Shown here in pieces: positions 54,509 to 62,340 of a DNA stretch of 64,000 bases (position 1 is its first letter; each line of letters opens with the position of its first letter). Where the stretch lies: contig CBDEVP010000001.1 in NCBI GenBank assembly GCA_965243485.1, forward strand, positions 1,116,001 through 1,180,000, in the 5' to 3' direction. The notes beneath the pieces are model-generated. The model was given only the letters and a program-made list of their open reading frames with translations, was not told where the DNA came from and did not search any database. The position numbers and the translations under genes are program-made. Source of the DNA: UBA7330 sp965243485 (GTDB lineage: Bacteria > Bacteroidota > Bacteroidia > Cytophagales > Cyclobacteriaceae).

Positions 54509-55015
54509 CTACTGCTTTATCACCGGGGTATATGAAAATTTCTCATTACTCATAATCTTCAGAAGATACACTCCGGAAGGGTATTCAGCCAGGTCCAAGG
54601 AGATTGGCTGAATAATATCATATCGCGCCTGATAGAGAAGCCTGCCCGAATAGTCGATCAACTCGATGGAACATTCCCTGAGTGACTGGTCCATCAACCT
54701 GATATTGATGATTTGATCCGTTGGATTGGGGTAAATGACAGCCTTTAAATCCTCATTTTTGATTGGTCCTACTTTTATGCCACCGGGAGGCTGCTGAAAT
54801 CCCTGGCGTAGTACTTTTCCTTTCCTGGTAAAAGTTCCGGTTACACTTGCCTGCCCAATGCTTTGACTAATAAAATAAGAATGCCCTTTTGATTGAATAA
54901 CCTGCGATGAACCAGCCATGCCCAGTGTGGAGCGGGATATCGTTTGTGTTTTACCCTGGAAAGCTCCAACAAAAAGAGTAATGAAAAGGATAAATGCACA
55001 AGATCTGGATATCAT
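54509..55015 (-). CDS. small T9SS type A sorting-domain protein
   Basis: A 168-residue secreted protein: signal peptide (1-23), a short Gly/Ser/Gln-rich domain of the form often seen in Bacteroidota cell-surface proteins (YFISQSIGQASVTGTF, LRQGFQQP), then a type A C-terminal sorting domain (VIYPNPTDQIINIRL, IDYSGRLLY, YPSGVYLLKI). The mature domain is only about 70 residues. It is first in the minus-strand cassette 55015-45559. Confidence 0.82.
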   Translation of the reverse strand: MISRSCAFILFITLFVGAFQGKTQTISRSTLGMAGSSQVIQSKGHSYFISQSIGQASVTGTFTRKGKVLRQGFQQPPGGIKVGPIKNEDLKAVIYPNPTDQIINIRLMDQSLRECSIELIDYSGRLLYQARYDIIQPISLDLAEYPSGVYLLKIMSNEKFSYTPVIKQ

Positions 55016-55129
55016 CCGTACAAATTAGTCAAAAAAAGGATATACTACCTAAGTATTTGGACATTTCCATGAAAAAGGCCAGTGATAAAAAGTCGATACT
55101 TTACCGTAATCTGCAATTTATCTCAAAAG

Positions 55130-55615
55130 TTATATGACATATAATAATGCAACTGCCTGTGCAGCTACGCCTTCTTCTTTGCCCACAAATCCAAGTTTCT
55201 CGGTGGTGGTCGCTTTTATGGAAACATCTCTGACAGGCAGTTCCAGAATATCGGCAATGCATTCTTTCATACGCTCCACATGCGGACTTATCTTAGGCTT
55301 TTGTAATGACACCGTTGCATCAATATTGATAATTCCATACCCCTCCTTTGAAATTAAAGTGTGGACCTCCTTCAAAAGTTTCTTGCTATCTATCCCCTTG
55401 TACTTGTCATCGGTATCCGGAAAATGATAACCTATGTCGCGGAGATTTGCTGCACCAAGCAATGCATCACAAATTACATGGATGAGCACATCCGCATCTG
55501 AATGGCCGACAGCCCCTTTGGTGTGTTTAATCTGGATTCCACCCAGCCAAAACTCTTTTCCTTCAGCCAGTGCGTGCACGTCATAACCATAGCCAATTCT
55601 TATATTCGGTTTCAT
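55130..55615 (-). CDS. ispF: 2-C-methyl-D-erythritol 2,4-cyclodiphosphate synthase
   Basis: MEP-pathway enzyme forming the cyclic diphosphate from CDP-methylerythritol 2-phosphate; a zinc-dependent homotrimer. Zinc ligands are in GYDVHALAEG and GHSDADVLIHVICDALLGAA; KTTEKLGFVGKEEGVAAQA is the C-terminal signature. Length of 161 residues is standard. It starts 2 bp after the M16 peptidase stops, so the two are co-transcribed; other MEP genes are outside the window. Confidence 0.96.
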   Translation of the reverse strand: MKPNIRIGYGYDVHALAEGKEFWLGGIQIKHTKGAVGHSDADVLIHVICDALLGAANLRDIGYHFPDTDDKYKGIDSKKLLKEVHTLISKEGYGIINIDATVSLQKPKISPHVERMKECIADILELPVRDVSIKATTTEKLGFVGKEEGVAAQAVALLYVI

Positions 55616-55617
55616 TT

Positions 55618-56856
55618 CTATTCTTCAGGTAAATAATACAAAGTGGAACAATTGGTAGGTCTCAATACCCTTCTGACAGCATCCATTAGATCATCTTCTG
55701 ACACCTGCCTGAAATATTTCTGTTCTGTATTGATAAGGTCAGTAGACCCCAAAAACGAGGCATAACAAAGCCCCATGGCCCGGTTGAGCAGTTCGACCTG
55801 AGAAAATAAGTGGTTTGATTCACTCTGATTTTTTACTTTCTCAAGCAATTCATCTGAAATACCTTTTTCTCTCAGTTCATCAATCGTCTTTTCGATTTCG
55901 CGATCCGCCTGTTCTTGATCGATCCCCTCATTCAGTTTGCCTGAGATCACCAGCAATCCGGGATCGGCACTCCCGGTAATATAAGATGAGATACCGGAGA
56001 AGATCGCTTTGTCCCTGACAAGTCGTTGATATAAAATGCTGGAATGACCTCGTCCTAAAATATCGCTCAGCAGGTCTTCTGCATAGTACTGCTCACTATT
56101 TCTTCCAGACATGTGATAAGTTTTGTAAATGGCCTTTACGGGGACCTTGTTTTTTACCACTAGTCGTCTGGCCTCCTGCTGATCCGGTTCCGGTTCAGGC
56201 ATCCTTATAAGACTTCTACTGTCTTCTATTTCACCAAACCACTTCCTGCTGAGTGACATCGCCCGTTCAATGGTGATATCTCCGGCCAGGGTCAAAATCG
56301 CATTGGAGGGTCTGTAGTTTTGAAAAAAGAAGTTTTTCACATCATCCATCGTCGCCCTTTCAATGTGTGAAATATCCTTGCCTATCGTTGGCCATTGGTA
56401 GGCGTGTTTCTTATAGGCCAATGGTCTCAACTTCAGCCAGACATCTCCATAAGGCTGGTTGAGATATCGTTGTTTAAATTCTTCAATCACCACCTTTCGC
56501 TGTACCTCCAGTACTGCCGGATCGAATGAAAGTCCCAGCATACGGTCGGACTCTAGCCAGAATGCCGTCTCTACATTTTCCGAAGGAATGGTGATATAGT
56601 AATTGGTGATGTCATTGCTTGTAAATGCATTGTTCTCACCTCCTACTTTTTGGAGAGGTTCATCAAAATCCTTCACATTTTTTGATCCCCCAAACATCAG
56701 ATGTTCAAATAAGTGGGCAAATCCTGTTCTTTCAGGATCTTCATTTCGGGCACCTACCTTATAAAGCAGGTTTAAACAAACGGTGGATGATGAATGATCC
56801 TCATGCACAATCACCTCCAAACCATTCGATAAAAACTCTTTGTGATATTCGATCAT
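55618..56856 (-). CDS. M16 family zinc peptidase (insulinase/pitrilysin type)
   Basis: A 412-residue protein from ATG 56856 with the inverted zinc motif HLFEHLMF (HxxEH, about residue 51) and the downstream glutamate in the RKVVIEEFKQRYLNQPYG helix, followed by a second inactive M16 domain (about 200-400). No signal peptide is visible from this start, suggesting a cytoplasmic enzyme; an open upstream extension of 10 residues adds none either. Such single-chain M16 proteins usually pair with a second, inactive M16 gene, which is not seen here. Divergent from the E1 fusion gene. Confidence 0.88.
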   Translation of the reverse strand: MIEYHKEFLSNGLEVIVHEDHSSSTVCLNLLYKVGARNEDPERTGFAHLFEHLMFGGSKNVKDFDEPLQKVGGENNAFTSNDITNYYITIPSENVETAFWLESDRMLGLSFDPAVLEVQRKVVIEEFKQRYLNQPYGDVWLKLRPLAYKKHAYQWPTIGKDISHIERATMDDVKNFFFQNYRPSNAILTLAGDITIERAMSLSRKWFGEIEDSRSLIRMPEPEPDQQEARRLVVKNKVPVKAIYKTYHMSGRNSEQYYAEDLLSDILGRGHSSILYQRLVRDKAIFSGISSYITGSADPGLLVISGKLNEGIDQEQADREIEKTIDELREKGISDELLEKVKNQSESNHLFSQVELLNRAMGLCYASFLGSTDLINTEQKYFRQVSEDDLMDAVRRVLRPTNCSTLYYLPEE

Positions 56857-56927
56857 CGGCTTAAAATTAACCAAATGTGTCTTCACCTGACACTTATCAA
56901 ATTACCTTTATCTGAAATTAAGTGGCA

Positions 56928-58904
56928 ATGAATTTTGATCGTAAATCGCGTTCAGATCAGGAGCTGATCAATATCTATCATGAACTCGTAACTCCCCGAC
57001 TGATTGAGGAGCGTATGCTGATCTTATTGAGGCAGGGAAAGATCAGTAAATGGTTTTCCGGGATCGGTCAGGAAGCCACTTCGGTAGGAGCGGCTTTAGC
57101 CATGAAAGGTGAAGAATTCATCCTTACTATGCATCGGAACCTGGGCGTATTTACTTCCCGAAGAGTGCCTTTGAAAAAGCTATTTTATCAATGGAAGGGA
57201 AGCCAAAGTGGATTTACCAAAGGTAGAGACCGGTCCTTTCATTTTGGAACTACAGATCATCACATTGTGGGCATGATCTCACACCTGGGGGCTCAGCTGG
57301 CTGTGGCCGATGGCATTGCACTGGCCCATAAATATCGAAAGGAAGGAAAAGCGACACTCGCCATCACCGGCGATGGTGGCACCAGCGAAGGAGATTTCCA
57401 CGAAGCTGTCAATCTGGCATCCGTCTGGAATCTACCCGTGATCTTTCTGATCGAAAACAATGGCTATGGCCTTTCCACGCCCAGTAAGGAACAATTCAAT
57501 TTTGATTCATTTCTCGTCAAAGGACCTGCCTATGGCATTAAGGCGTACAGTATGGATGGGAACAACATCCTGGAAGTGATTGATGTCCTTTCTCAGGTCG
57601 CCGGGGAGCTACGGGAACACCCCGCACCGGTCATTGTGGAAGCCCGGACATTCAGGATGCGGGGGCACGAGGAAGCCTCGGGAACCAAATATGTACCCGA
57701 CCACCTCATGCAATCGTGGTCACAAAAAGACCCAATCGACAACTATGAAAATTTTCTTCTGAAAGAAAGAGTCCTGACCAAAGATCAGCTGGCTGAGATC
57801 AAAGACAATATTTCCGATGAAATACTCAACTCGGTAAAAGAGGTTTATGACTCAAATGAAGAAGAACTTCAAACTCTCGATGAAGAGAAAGAGATTTTTT
57901 ATCCCTCCCGGCATCAGATTATCAAACCAAAATCCAGGAAAAAAAGTGAAAAAAGATTTGTAGACGCCATTGCTGACGGGCTCCGGCAAGGTCTGGAAAA
58001 ATACGATGATCTCCTCGTCATGGGTCAGGATATTGCAGAATATGGCGGTGTCTTCAAAGTCACCGAAGGGTTGGTGGACCTTTTTTCAAAGGAGCGCATC
58101 CGGAATACACCCATTTGTGAATCCGCGGTGATTGGAGCGGGTCTGGGGCTATCCATTCAGGGGATGAAATCTGTCATTGAGATGCAATTTGCCGATTTCA
58201 TCTCCTGCGGATTCAATCAGGTGGTAAACAACCTGGCCAAGTCCTATTACCGGTGGGGGCAGCAGGCCGATGTGGTGATCAGGCTGCCCACCGGGGCCAA
58301 TGTCAATGCCGGACCTTTCCACTCCCAATCCACTGAAGCCTGGTTCTTTCATGTACCGGGTTTAAAGATCGTTTATCCCTCCACGCCGACAGATGCCAAG
58401 GGGCTGCTCTGTGCTGCCATTGAGGATCCCAATCCTGTGCTGTTTTTCGAACACAAATACCTGTATCGCACCCTGAGGGAGCATATTCCGGATGATTATT
58501 ACACGATTCCCATGGGTTCAGCAAACCTTATCAGGAAGGGGGCCGATATTTCGATCATTACCTATGGTTTAGGGGTCCACTGGTCTCTGGAGGTAATAGA
58601 AGAAATGAAAATTTCAGCCAGTATTCTGGACTTGAGAAGTCTCCAGCCCTGGGATCGGGACGCCGTCGCCGAACTGGTCCGTGCAACAAACAAAGTCCTC
58701 ATTGTACATGAGGATACTTTGACAGGTGGAATTGGAGGAGAGATTGCGGCATGGATCTCCGAAAATTGTTTTGAAAACCTGGATGCTCCGGTGATGCGGT
58801 GCGCCAGCCTTGACACCCCGGTACCTTTCGCCAAGACGCTGGAAGACAATTTCCTTCCAAAAAAACGGATTAGGGGCAAGATTGAGCAATTATTGCGTTA
58901 TTAG
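56928..58904 (+). CDS. 2-oxo acid dehydrogenase E1, fused alpha and beta subunits
   Basis: A 658-residue thiamine-diphosphate enzyme. The alpha half (about 1-320) has GDGGTSEGDFHEAVNLASV and IENNGYGLSTPSKEQ (TPP binding). The beta half (about 345-658) has MGQDIAEYGGVFKVTEGL, RIRNTPICESAVIGAGLGL and EMQFADFISCGFNQ. Fusions of this type are annotated as branched-chain 2-oxoacid dehydrogenase E1 in Bacteroidota; the substrate is inferred. It starts with GTG two codons earlier or ATG 56928. E2 is not adjacent. It is distinct from the pdhA gene at 25.2-26.3 kb. Confidence 0.92.
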   Translation: MNFDRKSRSDQELINIYHELVTPRLIEERMLILLRQGKISKWFSGIGQEATSVGAALAMKGEEFILTMHRNLGVFTSRRVPLKKLFYQWKGSQSGFTKGRDRSFHFGTTDHHIVGMISHLGAQLAVADGIALAHKYRKEGKATLAITGDGGTSEGDFHEAVNLASVWNLPVIFLIENNGYGLSTPSKEQFNFDSFLVKGPAYGIKAYSMDGNNILEVIDVLSQVAGELREHPAPVIVEARTFRMRGHEEASGTKYVPDHLMQSWSQKDPIDNYENFLLKERVLTKDQLAEIKDNISDEILNSVKEVYDSNEEELQTLDEEKEIFYPSRHQIIKPKSRKKSEKRFVDAIADGLRQGLEKYDDLLVMGQDIAEYGGVFKVTEGLVDLFSKERIRNTPICESAVIGAGLGLSIQGMKSVIEMQFADFISCGFNQVVNNLAKSYYRWGQQADVVIRLPTGANVNAGPFHSQSTEAWFFHVPGLKIVYPSTPTDAKGLLCAAIEDPNPVLFFEHKYLYRTLREHIPDDYYTIPMGSANLIRKGADISIITYGLGVHWSLEVIEEMKISASILDLRSLQPWDRDAVAELVRATNKVLIVHEDTLTGGIGGEIAAWISENCFENLDAPVMRCASLDTPVPFAKTLEDNFLPKKRIRGKIEQLLRY

Positions 58905-58978
58905 CATAGGCAGAGTCATGAAGTAATTGGGAATAGTCCTGATTATTTCAAATCTTTGAAGTAATCAAACAGGTTTTT

Positions 58979-60334
58979 TTGCTAAGATTAGCTACAATAT
59001 CATTTCTCTTTGTATTGAGTTATGCCTTGCTGAGCGTTGATGCGCATGCACAGATCATCACGGACTCCAAGAAAAAGTTAAAGACCGAAAAGGTTGATAA
59101 AAAGTCCGGCGGTGGTGGCAGCATCAGCGATGAGGTTGGCAAATCCAGGAAGGAGAAGGTATTTCCAAAATATTCGGTGGTCAGTCCACGGTCGTTGTTC
59201 CGGAATCGTGTAGTAGCTCCCAGATACTCGGCCAGCGGCCCCTCAGGAATATTTGGTAAGGTGAGGGTGTCTCCGCGGTACTCTCCTGCATCCCCATTTC
59301 TCAGCGGAAGGTATACAAATGTTTCTCCAAGATATTCTCCCGGTTCTCCCTTCAGAGGAAAACGCTACGACAGGGTGGCCCGCTCTGTAGGATCACCGTT
59401 TAAAGGGAAAACTTTCCGGGTTTCACCAAGATATTCACCGGAATCTCCATTCTCCTCAAAAAGTTTCCGGGTATCGCCCCGGTATTCTGCACCTAACCCA
59501 TTTTCAAAAAGTCAGTTTAACGTTTCCCCAAGATTCTCAAAACCTAATCCGTTCGCTGACAAACAGTTTGCAGTATCTCCCAGATATTCTAAGCCAAATC
59601 CTTTCTCCAAAAGGCAGTTTAACGTATCGCCCAGGTATTCAAAAGATATTCAATATGACGATAAGAGATACAATAAGAGTGTGAGGTATACCACGTTTCA
59701 GCCTTTTAAAGGGGCAAAATACAAGTCTGTCACCAGATTCTCCGAGGGCTCACCCTTTAGAAACAAAGACTACAGGGTGAATCCCAGGTATTCCAAAGAT
59801 GATCCTTTTAAAGATAATTACAACAGATCACCCCGCTATTCCGTAGGATCTCCATTTCAAAGCAAATCCTTCAAGATCAATCCAAGGTATTCCAGGGAAA
59901 GGAATTTATTTGATACCGGAAGTGGAAAAAAATTCAGCCAGGGTGAATGGGCGTTGTTCGACAGGAGCGTAACCACCAAGGGCAAATGGGTAGTCAACTT
60001 CAATGAACTTTTGAGGTCCTTCAACAGGAAGAGATTTGAAGGTCCCTTTGAAGTGCCCCCTGAAGATAAAAAAGAATACAAATCTCTTGCTTCAGAAAAT
60101 GCTGATTATGAAGGTAATTTCAGCACCAAATGGCCCAAGAGTAAAGACATGCATCCCGGAGCCAAATACCATCAGGCCAGCAACATCTCAAGTACTGCAG
60201 TCAGGGAAGGACTCAGAAAATGGAACATCTTCTGGGTAAGAATGAACAGAAACCAGGAAATGCCCGATGGAACGAAAGAGAAAGTGAAGGAGCCAAAATT
60301 TGATAAAAAAGAAGCAGAGATATGGAATGATTGA
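58979..60334 (+). CDS. exported basic protein with 15 tandem 17-residue PRYS repeats
   Basis: An unrecognised 451-residue protein starting with TTG, with a signal peptide (1-25, ending DAHAQ) and a Lys/Gly-rich stretch (31-60). About 15 tandem units of 16-18 residues follow (about 64-310), consensus VSPRYSxxxPFxxKxFN; PRYS or PRFS recurs near 81, 99, 117, 150, 167, 184, 201, 218, 269, 285 and 302. The C-terminal 140 residues are non-repetitive. The repeats are strongly basic and rich in Arg, Tyr, Phe and Ser. At DNA level the units are divergent, so the pattern is kept by selection on protein. It precedes a barrel-protein gene. Confidence 0.75.
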   Translation: MLRLATISFLFVLSYALLSVDAHAQIITDSKKKLKTEKVDKKSGGGGSISDEVGKSRKEKVFPKYSVVSPRSLFRNRVVAPRYSASGPSGIFGKVRVSPRYSPASPFLSGRYTNVSPRYSPGSPFRGKRYDRVARSVGSPFKGKTFRVSPRYSPESPFSSKSFRVSPRYSAPNPFSKSQFNVSPRFSKPNPFADKQFAVSPRYSKPNPFSKRQFNVSPRYSKDIQYDDKRYNKSVRYTTFQPFKGAKYKSVTRFSEGSPFRNKDYRVNPRYSKDDPFKDNYNRSPRYSVGSPFQSKSFKINPRYSRERNLFDTGSGKKFSQGEWALFDRSVTTKGKWVVNFNELLRSFNRKRFEGPFEVPPEDKKEYKSLASENADYEGNFSTKWPKSKDMHPGAKYHQASNISSTAVREGLRKWNIFWVRMNRNQEMPDGTKEKVKEPKFDKKEAEIWND

Positions 60335-60445
60335 GTCCAGTCATTCATTCCTCTTCCAATTCTTATTTTTTAATTGGTAAAATTGCTACTTTAGTATACA
60401 TTTTTTTGAAACTAATGAGGTGACTTTTGGGTTTCAATTATTGAT

Positions 60446-61141
60446 ATGAGAACCACCTTTTTCACATTTCTGGCCCTGACATGGTTTGCATCTTCAGCCC
60501 AACTGGATGAAGATTTCCAGTATGTATCGGAATTTACCTGGGGTGTAAATAAAAATACCAACAGTGGTCTGGTCGGCGGTGCAGCTTTCAAGCTGGGGCG
60601 GCTGATAGAGGACAACGCATATCATTATTTCGGACTTGAGCTACTAAGTGTAAAACACCCAAAGGAAGAAAAGTATTTCTCTCCTTCCGGTACTTCTTTT
60701 ATCTGGGGGAAACAGAATAGTTTCTACACCATCCGCATGAACTATGGCCGCGAGCATCTGTGGTTTAGAAAAGCACCGCAACAGGGCGTTCAGATCAGTA
60801 CTGTATTCGCTGGTGGTCCATCCGTAGGCCTGATTGCCCCTTATTACATTCAGCACAATAACGGTTACGTCCCTTTTGATCCCAGGATCCATAGCTTCGA
60901 CAACATCCAGGGTTCCGGCAAATTTATCAGAGCGGTCGGAGAATCAGATATTGCTTTAGGCGTAAATGCCAAGGCTGGTCTGTCTTTTGAATTCGGTCCC
61001 TTTAAAAATAACGTGGCAGGAGTAGAGACCGGATTCGCCACCGAATTGTTCACCAAGGAAATTGTGATCATCCCCACTGCGGATAATACAGCCTGGTTCA
61101 ACTCCATCTACATCACCCTTTATTGGGGAACCAGGAGATAG
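60446..61141 (+). CDS. outer-membrane beta-barrel protein
   Basis: A 231-residue protein with a signal peptide (1-18, ending FASSAQ) and strand-rich sequence (FTWGVNKNTNSGLVGGAAFKL, NSFYTIRMNYGREHLWF, GLSFEFGPFKNNVAG) ending in a short aromatic strand (NSIYITLYWGTRR). It is probably an outer-membrane barrel of unknown substrate. It lies 111 bp after the repeat-protein gene on the same strand and 46 bp before lipA. Confidence 0.68.
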   Translation: MRTTFFTFLALTWFASSAQLDEDFQYVSEFTWGVNKNTNSGLVGGAAFKLGRLIEDNAYHYFGLELLSVKHPKEEKYFSPSGTSFIWGKQNSFYTIRMNYGREHLWFRKAPQQGVQISTVFAGGPSVGLIAPYYIQHNNGYVPFDPRIHSFDNIQGSGKFIRAVGESDIALGVNAKAGLSFEFGPFKNNVAGVETGFATELFTKEIVIIPTADNTAWFNSIYITLYWGTRR

Positions 61142-61187
61142 CCCGGCTTGTTTGTAAGGCTGGCAACCTGTTTATTTGCATTTAATC

Positions 61188-62066
61188 ATGATAGAACTCC
61201 CCACAATACAAAAAGAACGCAGAAAAAAGCCAGACTGGCTCAGAGTAAAATTGCCTGTTGGCAAGGAATATGCCCGTGTCAGAAAGATTGTTGATGAAAA
61301 CAAGCTTCATACTATCTGTGAAAGCGGTAATTGCCCAAATATGGGTGAATGCTGGGGTGCCGGAACCGCCACTTTCATGATCCTGGGCAACGTCTGTACC
61401 AGGAGTTGTACCTTCTGTGCGGTAGCCACCGGTCGTCCCCCGGAATATGACGAAGAGGAACCTCAGAGGGTAGCTGAAGCCATTGCGACCATGGGAGTGA
61501 AACATGCGGTGATCACTTCGGTGAACAGGGATGAGCTGAAAGACCGGGGCGCTGAGATCTGGTATCAAACCGTGACAAAAATCAAAGAGTTGAGTCCGGA
61601 AACCACCATTGAAACCCTGATCCCTGACGTGAAAGGCAACTGGGAAGCACTGGAACGCATGATCTCGGCCAACCAGGAGGTAGTCTCACACAACATGGAG
61701 ACCATCGAGCGGCTGTACAGGAGAGTCCGTCCTCAGGCTAAGTATGATCGGAGCCTGGAGCAGACCAGAAAGACCAAGGAATTCGGCAAACGAACAAAAT
61801 CAGGTATCATGCTTGGATTGGGTGAAACTGCTGATGAGGTGCACAAAGCCATGGATGACCTTGTGGAGAATGGTTTGGACATCCTCACCCTGGGGCAGTA
61901 TCTTCAGCCAACAAAAATGCACATTGAAGTGGCTGAGTACATCCATCCTGACAAGTTTGAAGCCTACAGGGAAGAAGGGTTAAAAAGGGGTTTGAAATAC
62001 GTGGAATCAGGCCCACTGGTAAGATCCAGCTATCATGCGGAAAGGCATGTAAACGTGCCGGTTTGA
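61188..62066 (+). CDS. lipA: lipoyl synthase
   Basis: Radical SAM enzyme that inserts sulfur at C6 and C8 of protein-bound octanoyl groups, giving lipoyl cofactors for pyruvate and branched-chain dehydrogenases such as the two E1 systems in this window. Both clusters are visible: the auxiliary cluster CESGNCPNMGEC (near residue 45) and the SAM cluster CTRSCTFCAV. The C-terminal RSSYHAE with the conserved serine ligand is also present. Length 292 from ATG 61188; a TTG four codons upstream is in frame. No plus-strand terminator with a U run follows. Confidence 0.96.
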   Translation: MIELPTIQKERRKKPDWLRVKLPVGKEYARVRKIVDENKLHTICESGNCPNMGECWGAGTATFMILGNVCTRSCTFCAVATGRPPEYDEEEPQRVAEAIATMGVKHAVITSVNRDELKDRGAEIWYQTVTKIKELSPETTIETLIPDVKGNWEALERMISANQEVVSHNMETIERLYRRVRPQAKYDRSLEQTRKTKEFGKRTKSGIMLGLGETADEVHKAMDDLVENGLDILTLGQYLQPTKMHIEVAEYIHPDKFEAYREEGLKRGLKYVESGPLVRSSYHAERHVNVPV

Positions 62067-62091
62067 TCAATTCTGCTAAATAATAAAGTAG

Positions 62092-62119
62092 AAAAAGCAA
62101 GTCCCACCGAAGCGGGACT
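62092..62119 (-). terminator. tracrRNA terminator with UUCG tetraloop
   Basis: On the minus strand AGTCCCGC-TTCG-GTGGGACT forms an 8-bp stem (one G-T pair) with the very stable C(UUCG)G loop (62100-62119), then TTGCTTTTT. The U run exists only on the minus strand, so it serves a minus-strand transcript, not lipA. Confidence 0.8.
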
Positions 62120-62180
62120 CAAGGATTTCATTCCTACGGCATATAGCCTTATTGTAGAAAGATTAGAAAAATCTTAATTA
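62092..62180 (-). ncRNA. predicted type II-C tracrRNA
   Basis: Minus-strand RNA between lipA and the TA-like pair. Read 5' to 3' it has four parts. An antirepeat-like segment ends in TAATCTTTCTACAAT (from about 62180 to 62151). The element CTACAATAAGGC follows, almost identical to the start of the Neisseria II-C tracrRNA core. A nexus-type hairpin GGC-TATAT-GCC is closed by CTAC/GTAG (about 62133-62156). The 3' end is a terminator with a UUCG loop. No protein frame explains it. The 5' end is uncertain and may lie further upstream. It would pair with crRNA repeats and bind the Cas9 encoded from 62741. Confidence 0.78.
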
Positions 62181-62193
62181 ATTATTACTTACC

Positions 62194-62340
62194 TCAATCA
62201 GAAATCTTATTCTTTCGTTCTGCTTTTATCTTTTGGTGTAACTCTTTATTGTTGAATTGATACACTGGTTTATTATTCCTTACTATCTCAAAGTAATCCT
62301 TTTTATCCTTGGCACCAGTATTTTTTGATATCTTCTTCAT
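62194..62340 (-). CDS. 48-residue antitoxin-like partner protein
   Basis: Short gene overlapping the toxin-like gene by 38 bp in another frame: ATG at 62340, TGA at 62194-62196. The product (begins MKKISKNTGAKDKKDYFEIV, ends AERKNKISD) is small, basic and helical, with no recognised domain. Evidence for coding is the uninterrupted frame beginning inside the preceding gene, as in toxin-antitoxin pairs, and its charged, non-AT-biased composition. It ends 14 bp before the predicted tracrRNA. It could be an antitoxin or just a spurious short frame. Confidence 0.45.
   Translation of the reverse strand: MKKISKNTGAKDKKDYFEIVRNNKPVYQFNNKELHQKIKAERKNKISD

Noticed and set aside
59200..59900. Periodic 51-bp structure that could be mistaken for a CRISPR array or tandem DNA repeat
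   Set aside because: The period is three times 17 codons, the DNA units are poorly conserved, and one continuous reading frame explains it as a protein repeat.
62067..62120. Hairpin after lipA considered as the lipA terminator
   Set aside because: No U run follows the stem on the plus strand; it is followed by TTTTT only on the minus strand, so it belongs to the predicted tracrRNA.
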